Below are positions 1 through 5,799 of a stretch of DNA of 5,889 nucleotides, piece after piece. Within the stretch, counting starts at the first letter, position 1, and every line of letters starts with the position of its first letter. The DNA is from Oscillospiraceae bacterium (GTDB lineage Bacteria > Bacillota > Clostridia > Oscillospirales > Oscillospiraceae): assembly GCA_029065305.1 (NCBI GenBank), contig JAIEIQ010000072.1, positions 1 through 5,889 of the forward strand. The letters run 5' to 3'. The notes below the pieces were generated by a model that did no database searches, was not told the DNA's origin, and worked only from the letters and a program-made list of their open reading frames with translations. The position numbers and the translations under genes are program-made.

Positions 1-579
1 GCTATGGTGACGCTCAGCCGCTTCCGGGGGCGGGACCCCTTCCGGGACCCCTTCTGCGGGTCCGGGACCATCGCCATCGAGGCGGCGCTCATCGCGAAAA
101 ACAGGGCCCCCGGCCTGGACCGGTCCTTCTCCGCCCAGAAGTGGGGCTTTATCCCCGCCGGGCGCTGGGTGGACGCCGCCGGGGAGGCCATGGACAGGGA
201 GTTCGACGGGACCTACGACATCTGGGGCGGGGACATCGACCCCAAGGCCGTCCGCGTTGCCCAGGAGAACGCCGTGAAGGCCGGGGTGGAGGACCTGGTC
301 CGCTTCGAGACAGCGGACGCCGCCAAACTGCGCTGTGAGGGGGAGTTCGGGCAGATTGTCACCAACCCGCCCTACGGCGAGCGGCTGCTGGAGAAGGAGG
401 AGGCGGAGAATCTGTACCGGATGTTCGGCCGGGTCTACCGGCAGGTGCCGCCCCGGTGGCGGACTCTGGTGATCACCAGCCACCCGGAATTTGAAAAGCT
501 TTTTGGCCGGAGGGCGGATAAAAAGCGGAAGCTCTACAACGGCATGATGAAATGCGAGCTGTACCAGTTCAGCAGATAA
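1..579 (+). CDS. THUMP/UPF0020-family class I SAM-dependent rRNA methyltransferase, 3' part (YpsC/RlmL-like)
   Basis: C-terminal catalytic part of a SAM-dependent RNA methyltransferase; family members make N2-methylguanine in 23S rRNA in the cytoplasm. The frame is open through base 1, so the gene begins upstream and the ATG at 4 is almost certainly internal; the N-terminal THUMP region is outside the window. Counting from that Met, the SAM-binding motif DPFCGSGT is at residues 15-22 followed by IEAAL, motif II GGDIDPKAV at 75-83, and the catalytic NPPYGERL motif at 121-128, as in N2-guanine methylases. The C-terminal KKRKLYNGMMKCELYQF is typical of the YpsC/RlmL branch. It ends with TAA 20 bp before the asparaginase start, so the two may be cotranscribed. 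The family is secure; the exact target base cannot be read from the sequence. Confidence 0.9.
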   Translation, partial: AMVTLSRFRGRDPFRDPFCGSGTIAIEAALIAKNRAPGLDRSFSAQKWGFIPAGRWVDAAGEAMDREFDGTYDIWGGDIDPKAVRVAQENAVKAGVEDLVRFETADAAKLRCEGEFGQIVTNPPYGERLLEKEEAENLYRMFGRVYRQVPPRWRTLVITSHPEFEKLFGRRADKKRKLYNGMMKCELYQFSR

Positions 580-587
580 CCCAGATG

Positions 588-594
588 AAAGGAG
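588..594 (+). promoter_or_regulatory. Ribosome binding site of the asparaginase gene
   Basis: AAAGGAG lies 5 nt before the ATG at 600. This decides the start: an in-frame ATG at 552 lies inside the methyltransferase gene, has no comparable site, and would add 16 residues that do not belong to the family. Confidence 0.85.
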
Positions 595-599
595 ACCCC

Positions 600-1601
600 A
601 TGGAACAAAAGAGAATCCTGCTCATCGGCACCGGGGGAACCATCGCCTCGGAGATGGGGGAGAACGGGCTGAGCCCGGAGCTCACCAGCGAGCAGCTCCT
701 GAAATACCTGCCCGACCTCTCCGGGCTCTGCCAGATCCAGTGCCTCCAGCTCTTCAGCCTGGACAGCACCAATATTCAGCCCAAGCACTGGGCCCGGATC
801 GCCGGGACTGTCCGGGAGAACTACCGGGAGTTCGACGGCTTTGTCATCGCCCACGGCACCGACACCATGGCCTATACCGCCGCGGGGCTCAGCTACCTGG
901 TCCAGGGCAGTCCCAAGCCCATCGTCCTCACCGGTGCCCAGAAGCCCATCGGCTTTGAGACCACCGACAGCAAGCAGAACCTCCGGGACGCGGTGACGGT
1001 GGCGGCGTCGGACATGGCCGGGGTGATGCTGGTCTTCAACGGGAAGATCATTATGGGCACCCGGGCCAGAAAGACCCGGAGCAAGAGCTTCGAGGCCTTC
1101 TCCAGCATCAACTACCCCCTCCTGGGCATGGTCCGGGACGGGCGGATCATCCGCTATATCCGGCCCGAGGCCCGGGCGGTGCCCCAGTTCTACGGGGAGG
1201 TCAACCCCAGGGTGGCCCTGCTCAAGCTGATCCCCGGGACAGACTGCGGCGTGGCGGAGTACCTGCTGGAGCGCAGCGACGCGCTGATTATTGAGAGCTT
1301 CGGGGTGGGGGGCCTGCCCACCTACAAGGCCGGGGACTACTACGACACGGTGAAGGCGGGGCTGGATGCCGGGAAAACCGTGGTGATGACCACCCAGGTG
1401 GAGAACGAGGGCAGCGATCTGTCGGTCTACCACGTTGGGACCTCCATCAAGCGGAACCTGCCGATTCTGGAGGCCTACGACATGACCACCGAGGCGGTGT
1501 GCGCCAAGCTGATGTGGATTCTGGGCCAGACCACGGACCGGAAGTGGGTCCAGGAGCTGTTCTACACCCCGGTGGCCTGCGATATTCTGGCGGGGAAATA
1601 A
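600..1601 (+). CDS. ansA: Type I (cytoplasmic) L-asparaginase
   Basis: Hydrolyses L-asparagine to aspartate and ammonia. The 333-aa product matches the usual length of AnsA-type enzymes (E. coli AnsA about 338 aa) and begins directly with the core fold without a signal peptide, which points to the cytoplasm. Visible signatures are TGGTIAS at residues 11-17 with the nucleophile Thr14, HGTDTMAYTA at 85-94 with the second-site Thr87 and Asp88, LTGAQKPI at 110-117, and GTRARK at 153-158, whose Lys158 aligns with the family's catalytic lysine. The C-terminal domain contains ESFGVGGLP (232-240) and TTQVENEGSD (264-273), placed as in the allosteric/substrate-contact region of type I enzymes. The start is fixed by AAAGGAG at 588-594. 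It lies 20 bp after the methyltransferase and 5 bp before a GNAT gene, suggesting an operon. Glutaminase side activity cannot be judged. Confidence 0.93.
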   Translation: MEQKRILLIGTGGTIASEMGENGLSPELTSEQLLKYLPDLSGLCQIQCLQLFSLDSTNIQPKHWARIAGTVRENYREFDGFVIAHGTDTMAYTAAGLSYLVQGSPKPIVLTGAQKPIGFETTDSKQNLRDAVTVAASDMAGVMLVFNGKIIMGTRARKTRSKSFEAFSSINYPLLGMVRDGRIIRYIRPEARAVPQFYGEVNPRVALLKLIPGTDCGVAEYLLERSDALIIESFGVGGLPTYKAGDYYDTVKAGLDAGKTVVMTTQVENEGSDLSVYHVGTSIKRNLPILEAYDMTTEAVCAKLMWILGQTTDRKWVQELFYTPVACDILAGK

Positions 1602-1606
1602 ATACT

Positions 1607-2074
1607 ATGCTGAGTTTGTATGAGCCCAAGTTAGAGGACCTGTGGTTCAGGGCGGAGCTGATGGGCGACCCGGAAACCATGTCCTACAATCACGCCCAGG
1701 GCGGGACGCTCCCTTTTCCGAAGGAAAAATGGAGCGCCTGGTATCATAAGTGGATCGTCCAGCACGGGGGCCAGCGGTACTACCGGTATCTGATGGACAG
1801 AGAAGCGGATGCCTTTGTGGGAGAGATCGCGTATTACCTCGATTGTCAGAGAAATCTCTATATAGCGGACATAATCGTGCACGCCAGGCACAGAGGGCGG
1901 GGATACGGAACAGAGGGCCTGCGTCTCCTGTGCGGGGCGGCAAAGGAGAATGGCTTGACCGCGCTGTACGACGATATCGCCATTGATAACCCCTCTGTTC
2001 ATCTGTTTTTGCACAATGGCTTTACAGTCGATTATCAGACAGAGGATATCATCATGGTAAAGCGGGAGCTGTAA
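1607..2074 (+). CDS. GNAT-family N-acetyltransferase
   Basis: A 155-aa single-domain acetyl-CoA-dependent acyltransferase. The core motif A is visible at residues 89-105: a beta-strand (IADIIVHA) followed by the pyrophosphate-binding loop RGRGYG at 96-101 and a helix (TEGLRLLCGAAKENG). Motif B is IAIDNPSVHLFLHNGF at about 124-139, where the N-x-x-S/A...F..GF pattern is typical of the family. The segment GEIAYYLDCQRNLYIADI (72-89) matches the strands before motif A. The substrate cannot be predicted. The chosen ATG is 5 nt after the asparaginase stop; the only purine-rich site is GGGG at 1592-1595 inside the previous gene, with long spacing, so translation may be coupled to the asparaginase. 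A strong terminator follows immediately. Its codon use is slightly less GC-biased than its neighbours. Confidence 0.88.
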   Translation: MLSLYEPKLEDLWFRAELMGDPETMSYNHAQGGTLPFPKEKWSAWYHKWIVQHGGQRYYRYLMDREADAFVGEIAYYLDCQRNLYIADIIVHARHRGRGYGTEGLRLLCGAAKENGLTALYDDIAIDNPSVHLFLHNGFTVDYQTEDIIMVKREL

Positions 2075-2076
2075 GC

Positions 2077-2116
2077 AGCGGCTGGCCGGAATCCGGCCAG
2101 CCGCTCTTTCTTTATC
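2077..2116 (+). terminator. Rho-independent terminator after the acetyltransferase gene
   Basis: A perfect 13-bp stem (AGCGGCTGGCCGG at 2077-2089 with CCGGCCAGCCGCT at 2093-2105) with the triloop AAT is followed by the T-rich tract CTTTCTTTATCT. It begins 3 nt after the GNAT stop. The reverse strand has no T-run after the stem, so it works mainly for + strand transcription, separating this group from the convergent regulator remnant. Confidence 0.9.
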
Positions 2117-2124
2117 TGCGGGGC

Positions 2125-2910
2125 TCAGTCCTCCCGCCACCGGGGCAGGAGCACCACCGCCGCCACGCCGCAGAGGATGCCGCCCACGGCGTAGAAAACC
2201 GGGGCCCACTCCCACTTGTTGACCGCCAGGCCCAAGCCCACATAGAAGGCTGTGGTCAGGAGCATAATCACCGCGCAGGCCACGCCCGTCAGACGGCGCT
2301 TCGCCTTCTCCTCCGGGGTGGGGTTGTTCTCCCAGTTGTACTTGGGGATGTTGTACTTATCCTCCAGCATCCCGCCATAGACCAGGAAAAAGGCTGCCGC
2401 CGCCACAATGAGCAGGAACAGCGCCCCTATCAGAGATTCGTAAGGCTCCTCCTCCGGCACCACCGTGAACGCCAGGAGCAGCAGAACCACGCCGAAGAGG
2501 ATGGCCCCCACGCCCCCGGCGACGTACCAGATGTAGCGGCGGCGGAAGTCCCGCTTTTCCTTCTCGGTGTAAAAGTCCGGAATGGCAGGGTACTGCTTGC
2601 GGAAGTTGTCCTCCTCCATGCCGCTGGCCACCATTACCACGGCGGCAATCGCCACGATCAGCATAAAGACCGCCCCGCTGAGCATTTCGCTGATCCGCAG
2701 ATGCAGCAGGATCATCACCGCCGCCCCGGCGATGATGGCGGACACCGCCCCGGCCATCCGCCGGGCGTAGAGGGTCATGAAGCGGTCATAGCCGGCGGTG
2801 TCCTCGGTGACGCTCTGCTCCGCGCTGCCCCGCAGCAGGGTGTCCATATCCACATGGAAGATGTCGCACAGCTTTAAGATGGTATCCATCTCCGGATAGC
2901 TCACGCCGGA
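2125..2910 (-). pseudogene. 3' remnant of an XRE-type HTH regulator with six-helix membrane domain, interrupted by the mobile element
   Basis: The readable part (259 codons from a GTG at 2904) opens with SYPEMDTILKLCDIFHVDMDTLLRG, the usual end of an XRE/Cro-type domain (pattern P-x-x-x-T-L-x-K-L-x-x-I-F-x-V-x-x-D-x-L-L-x-G). The preceding helix-turn-helix is absent: upstream in frame only Ser-Gly fits the family (normally KWESG before it), then unrelated codons and a TGA at 2929-2931. After the HTH end come six hydrophobic segments at about residues 50-69, 74-95, 124-149, 157-177, 205-228 and 233-253, in three pairs each introduced by a basic ARR/RRR/KRR, so the intact protein was probably a membrane-anchored regulator. 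No Shine-Dalgarno precedes the GTG, so the fragment is probably poorly translated or silent. It is GC-rich like the host flank. Expression as a membrane protein without the HTH cannot be excluded. Confidence 0.85.
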
Positions 2911-2930
2911 GTAACATAGTAAAAGACATC
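2905..2930. other. Junction of mobile element and host gene (candidate attL/attR)
   Basis: Host-like coding sequence stops fitting the HTH family at about 2910 (Ser codon at 2908-2910; the expected Glu codon is replaced by TAC), and the recombinase stop codon is at 2929-2931. The crossover therefore falls at or close to 2905-2912, with about 18 bp of element DNA before the recombinase gene. The exact core dinucleotide cannot be fixed without the other end or an empty site. Confidence 0.65.
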
Positions 2931-4542
2931 AATCAATCTTGCCAACAAAGCGGTAAACAATCTCGATTTCCTGTACCCTGTTGCCGTCCTCGTCCTTGGT
3001 GGCCTCATGGACAAGGATTTTTTCAATCAGGGTGTTAAGCATATCGGCGGTTAACTCCGTGGGGCTGGAAAACTGCTTGATTAACTCCACCCACTTGTTT
3101 ATGCCGTCCTCCTGCTCCTTGGTGCTGGCAAGCTGGGCCGTCAACGCTTCAATCTTCTTCTCAAGCTTTCCCTGTTCCTGCTGGTACTTCTGGGACAGCA
3201 TGGAGAAATTGCGCTCCGTGATTTTCTCGTTTACCCTGTCCTCGTAAATCTTGGCTAACAGGTTGTCAAGCTCGGTCAACCGCTTTTCTGCCCGTCTCTT
3301 TTCCTGTGCGGCCCGTTTGCTTGCGGCGGCTTGCTCCGTCATGGTGGACTTGGAAAGCCTGTCCAATATGGCTTGCTCGTCCTGATGAACGGCAGTAATC
3401 CAGTATTGCAGACGGGAGAGAACAAAGTTATACAGCACATCATAGCGGATATAGTGCATAGAGCATTGACGGAGGCCCTGTCCATTCTTGCTACAATGGT
3501 AATAGCTGTATGGGGCCTTTTTGCGCTGGTTCGTTCCAAATGCCAGCGACCACCCGCAATCAGCGCATTTCACCAACCCGGCGAAAATCTGCCGTGTGCC
3601 GTCCTTCCGGTTCCTGCGGCGGCTGGCTATGTGCTGTTGCACCCGCTCAAAATCTGCCTTGCTGATTATGGCCTCATGGGTGCCCTCAACCTTCCACCAT
3701 TCACTTTTAGGCTTGCGGATTTTCTTCTTGCTCTTGAATGACACGTTGGTTTGCTTGTTGTGGACACTATTCCCGATGTAGTTTTCATCCTGCAAGATTT
3801 TCTTTACCTGTGCTATCGTCCACTCGTACCGCTTGCCCTCTGGCTGGGCCTCGTAGACGTGGGCGAAGGTGCCGTATCTCTGGAAGTTCAGCCATGACGG
3901 TGTGGGTATCTGTTCAGTGGCAAGTATGTGGGTTATCTTGGCGGCTCCCGCTCCTTGGACGGCTAAAGCAAAGATTTTTTCGATTATCCACTTTGTTTCC
4001 TCGTCCACCAACAAATGCCCTACCTGCTCCGGGTCTTTCCGATAGCCTAACGGGGCATAGGCTCCATAGTGTGCCCCGTTTTCATTCCGTGTACGAAATG
4101 CCTTGGTGACCTTGCGGGAAATGTCCCTTGCGTACCATTCATTTATGACGTTCAAAAATGGGGTAAACTCGGTTGATTGCTGGTTGTTGCTGTCTACTCC
4201 GCTATCCACGGCGATAAAGCGGACACCCAACTCCGGGAATCGCATTTCCGTATACATTCCCATTTCGAGGTAATTCCGACCAAAGCGGGAAAGGTCTTTC
4301 ACCACCACGCAATTTATGCGGCCCGCTTCAATGTCGGTAATCATGCGTTGAAAATTCGGGCGGTTGAAGTTCGTGCCGCTATATCCATCGTCGATGTATT
4401 CATCGACCACAAATAGGTGATTTTGCTCAGCGTAGCGGCGTAACATCATGCGTTGGGTGGCTATGCTGTTACTCTCCCCGGCGTTTTCATCGTCTCGGGA
4501 CAAGCGGAGATAGAGAGCGGTGTTATAGATGGGCTGTTTCAT
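2929..4542 (-). CDS. Large serine recombinase, TnpX-like
   Basis: Site-specific recombinase (537 aa) expected to integrate and excise the element through a 5'-phosphoserine intermediate. Domains in order: resolvase catalytic domain (about 5-150) with YLRLSRDD carrying the nucleophile Ser15 and Arg13, and KDLSRFGRN with Arg86 and Arg89; Recombinase domain (about 158-285, GAYAPLGYRKDP through DENYIGNSV); zinc ribbon with Cys326, Cys329, Cys350 and Cys360; a charged coiled coil (about 400-475); and a C-terminal segment (SPTELTADMLNTLIEKILVHE onward) resembling DUF4368 of TnpX-type enzymes. All key residues are present, so it looks active. The Met at 4542 is chosen over an upstream in-frame ATG at 4578 because AAAGGAGGA lies 8-9 nt before it and the protein then starts at the catalytic domain. 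It is the terminal gene of the element and is followed in frame by the host regulator remnant. Confidence 0.93.
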   Translation of the reverse strand: MKQPIYNTALYLRLSRDDENAGESNSIATQRMMLRRYAEQNHLFVVDEYIDDGYSGTNFNRPNFQRMITDIEAGRINCVVVKDLSRFGRNYLEMGMYTEMRFPELGVRFIAVDSGVDSNNQQSTEFTPFLNVINEWYARDISRKVTKAFRTRNENGAHYGAYAPLGYRKDPEQVGHLLVDEETKWIIEKIFALAVQGAGAAKITHILATEQIPTPSWLNFQRYGTFAHVYEAQPEGKRYEWTIAQVKKILQDENYIGNSVHNKQTNVSFKSKKKIRKPKSEWWKVEGTHEAIISKADFERVQQHIASRRRNRKDGTRQIFAGLVKCADCGWSLAFGTNQRKKAPYSYYHCSKNGQGLRQCSMHYIRYDVLYNFVLSRLQYWITAVHQDEQAILDRLSKSTMTEQAAASKRAAQEKRRAEKRLTELDNLLAKIYEDRVNEKITERNFSMLSQKYQQEQGKLEKKIEALTAQLASTKEQEDGINKWVELIKQFSSPTELTADMLNTLIEKILVHEATKDEDGNRVQEIEIVYRFVGKID

Positions 4543-4572
4543 TGTAAAAATCCTCCTTTGAGGAAACAGCCC
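4531..4572 (-). promoter_or_regulatory. Hairpin enclosing the recombinase ribosome binding site and start codon
   Basis: GGGCTGTTTC at 4531-4540 and GAAACAGCCC at 4563-4572 form a perfect 10-bp inverted repeat. In the mRNA the 5' leader pairs with codons 1-4 of the recombinase, leaving a 22-nt loop that holds the Shine-Dalgarno AAAGGAGGA (4551-4559) and the first two bases of AUG, whose G closes the stem. The structure is seen directly; a role in limiting or tuning recombinase translation is inference. Confidence 0.6.
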
Positions 4573-4622
4573 CCACAATTATGGCACTTTCTAACATGAT
4601 TATTATACCATAATTATGGGGG
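4571..4622. promoter_or_regulatory. Two near-identical 12-bp palindromes, likely repressor operators
   Basis: CCATAATTATGG at 4608-4619 is a perfect palindrome; CCACAATTATGG at 4573-4584 differs by one base. Both are extended on the outer side by extra C or G, so the pair also forms a 14-bp inverted repeat with one mismatch. They lie 35 bp apart, one inside the recombinase promoter spacer and one just after the expected start point, as expected for operators. The binding protein is unknown; the small protein encoded next door or the recombinase itself are candidates. Confidence 0.6.
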
Positions 4623-4630
4623 TTTGTCCA
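4602..4630 (-). promoter_or_regulatory. Sigma-A-type promoter of the recombinase gene
   Basis: On the - strand TGGACA (4630-4625) and TATAAT (4607-4602) are separated by exactly 17 bp. The -10 box is a perfect consensus and the -35 matches 5 of 6 bases. The start point would be near 4595, leaving a leader of about 50 nt with the ribosome-site hairpin. The spacer is largely filled by the CCATAATTATGG palindrome. Confidence 0.8.
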
Positions 4631-4649
4631 GTTATTAACCAGTTATTAA
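4629..4649. repeat. 11-bp tandem direct repeat over the recombinase -35 region
   Basis: CAGTTATTAAC (4629-4639) is followed directly by CAGTTATTAAG (4640-4650 with the final G). One-turn spacing and overlap with the -35 box suggest a protein-binding site. The core GTTATTAA recurs at 4683-4690 within the small gene and at 4882-4889 beside a hairpin. The second copy includes the stop codon of the small gene. Confidence 0.55.
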
Positions 4650-4828
4650 GCACTTTTTCCCGCATTCTCTTTGATTTTTTGCGTTATTAAATCCGCTATC
4701 AGTTCATCAAGTGGCTTGCCATCAGCGGAAAAATGCTCTGTGATTTTGATATGATTCTTGCCCATGATGAAATACTGTTCCCCGGTTTCGTTTGTTACTG
4801 TTAGGCCCTCTATACCTGGCTCTGTCAC
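4646..4828 (-). CDS. TnpW-like small element protein (hypothetical)
   Basis: A 60-aa acidic-to-neutral protein that I recognise only loosely. The central segment from GEQYFIMGKNHIKITEHF through GKPLDELIADLI resembles the short proteins (TnpW-type) often encoded directly upstream of TnpX-like serine recombinases in Clostridia: two beta-strands followed by a helix. No catalytic motif or membrane segment is seen. The start is a GTG at 4828, supported by the purine-rich GGGGGTGG (about 4835-4842) at a spacing of 6 nt; no in-frame ATG exists upstream. It sits on the same strand as the recombinase, ending 16 bp before the recombinase -35 box. Position and size suit a recombination accessory or regulatory protein; this is inference. 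The reading frame uses codons like its element neighbours. Confidence 0.65.
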   Translation of the reverse strand: MTEPGIEGLTVTNETGEQYFIMGKNHIKITEHFSADGKPLDELIADLITQKIKENAGKSA

Positions 4829-4855
4829 TATTGACCACCCCCTATATTCGGTTTT

Positions 4856-4882
4856 GAAAAAGGTTTCGGCCCTTCGGGGCCG
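4856..4882 (-). terminator. UUCG/CGAA hairpin, possible terminator after rep
   Basis: CGGCCC (4867-4872) and GGGCCG (4877-4882) form a 6-bp GC stem around TTCG. On the - strand the stem is followed after 5 nt by TTTTT, placing a weak rho-independent terminator between rep and the small gene. On the + strand it reads the stabilising UUCG tetraloop followed by TTATTAAAA. The gap before the T-run makes it imperfect, and partial read-through is plausible. Confidence 0.45.
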
Positions 4883-4905
4883 TTATTAAAATGGGGCCAG
4901 CGGTG

Positions 4906-4935
4906 GGCGGCGTTGCCGCCAATTTTATATTTTTC
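4906..4935 (+). other. GC-rich hairpin followed by AT-rich tract in the rep-downstream spacer
   Basis: GGCGGC (4906-4911), loop GTT and GCCGCC (4915-4920) form a perfect 6-bp stem, followed on the + strand by AATTTTATATTTTT. It has terminator shape for + strand transcription, but no + strand gene ends here, so it may instead be an origin or protein-binding structure. The rest of the 142-bp spacer (4829-4971) shows no gene. Confidence 0.4.
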
Positions 4936-4971
4936 GCTCCCCTGTCACGTCCTGCGGCTTTTCGGCTTGTC

Positions 4972-5790
4972 CTACCCATCCACAAAATACCCTATCGCCT
5001 CATCAAAGCTCTGCACCGTCTTTATCTTCACATAGTCGTTGCTGTAATCTTCTTCTAATTCCTTCGTTAGCTGGCCCGTATAGATCAGCTCCGACCGATT
5101 CAAACCCTGTGAACAGTAGTACAAATGGTCATTCAGTTCTATCCTCGTTTTCGCTAAGTCCTTCGTAACATATTTCGTTATATATCGTGAAACACTTTCC
5201 AAGTGTCTTATCTTCGTAACTGTCAAATACCCAAATTTCTTTGCGTAATCTTCCCATGTATAGACCTTGCGGCCCTTTTTCAGCTCTATTAGTATCCGTA
5301 TCGGCAATCTCTCTTGCTCCGTAAACTCTCGTAAATTTTCGATTGGTAGACCCTTCATTAAGCCGTGCATATGCCAGCTCCCGTCTTGATGGTTTTCGGG
5401 TATTAGTAGGTATTTTATATCTGTCTTATGAAGTCGATTGTAGTTTTTTATCCATGTTGACAGCTTCTTTTTATAGCTTTTCAGGTCTTTTCTGTCGTGA
5501 TATTCCGGGTTCAGTGTGAGTGTTACAAACCATTCCCACTCATTACATAACGCCAATTCATATATGGCCGCTCTCGTTCGGGACAGACTGGCCGACAGCT
5601 TTTCGTCATTGTCTGCCGTGTTCTTTTTCCCCGCTTCTCGCTTGCTCTCGCCGTCTCCATCAATTTCCTCATACCCTGCCCGGCGTAGCTGTCTATGAAG
5701 CGTGATTTTGTAGTAGTCCTCTCGGTATTTTTTCAGCGTCGCAACATCCCTTTGATAGACTTCGCTCCTGCTGATGTGTAGCCCATTCAA
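4972..5790 (-). CDS. HUH-type rolling-circle replication initiator (Rep)
   Basis: A 272-aa endonuclease expected to nick one strand of the circular element and start rolling-circle replication. The three hallmark motifs are in order: motif 1 FVTLTLNPE at residues 88-96; motif 2 HMHGL at 140-144, where His140 and His142 form the HUH metal site, with the acidic Glu132 nearby; and motif 3 SRYITKYVTKD at 201-211, with Tyr203 and Tyr207 in a Y-x3-Y arrangement. This layout resembles Rep proteins of small ssDNA phages and RCR elements (G2P/gpA-like) rather than plasmid Rep_trans proteins. The charged N-terminus (about 1-70) and a short tail after 220 have no recognised domain; no helicase is present. 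The start is TTG at 5790, supported by AAGGAG 9 nt upstream; the ATG at 5786 is out of frame. The gene is markedly more AT-rich than the host flank. Whether it supports replication or only transfer is not visible. Confidence 0.88.
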   Translation of the reverse strand: MNGLHISRSEVYQRDVATLKKYREDYYKITLHRQLRRAGYEEIDGDGESKREAGKKNTADNDEKLSASLSRTRAAIYELALCNEWEWFVTLTLNPEYHDRKDLKSYKKKLSTWIKNYNRLHKTDIKYLLIPENHQDGSWHMHGLMKGLPIENLREFTEQERLPIRILIELKKGRKVYTWEDYAKKFGYLTVTKIRHLESVSRYITKYVTKDLAKTRIELNDHLYYCSQGLNRSELIYTGQLTKELEEDYSNDYVKIKTVQSFDEAIGYFVDG

Positions 5791-5799
5791 TAGGCACCA

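Noticed and set aside
534..1433. Long open frame (299 codons) on the - strand opposite the asparaginase gene
   Set aside because: The translation is rich in G, P, H and V without any family motif, typical of the antisense of a GC-rich gene; the + strand has clear asparaginase signatures and a good ribosome site.
1631..2215. Open frame (194 codons) on the - strand across the GNAT gene, terminator and regulator end
   Set aside because: It runs through a strong terminator stem and the reverse of two real genes, and has no recognisable domain.
3331..3741. Open frame (136 codons) on the + strand inside the recombinase gene
   Set aside because: It is antisense to the conserved zinc-ribbon and Recombinase domains, has no ribosome site and shows no protein family.
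4542..4578. Upstream ATG at 4578 as recombinase start
   Set aside because: It would place 12 extra residues before the catalytic domain and would translate through the real ribosome binding site; no site precedes it.
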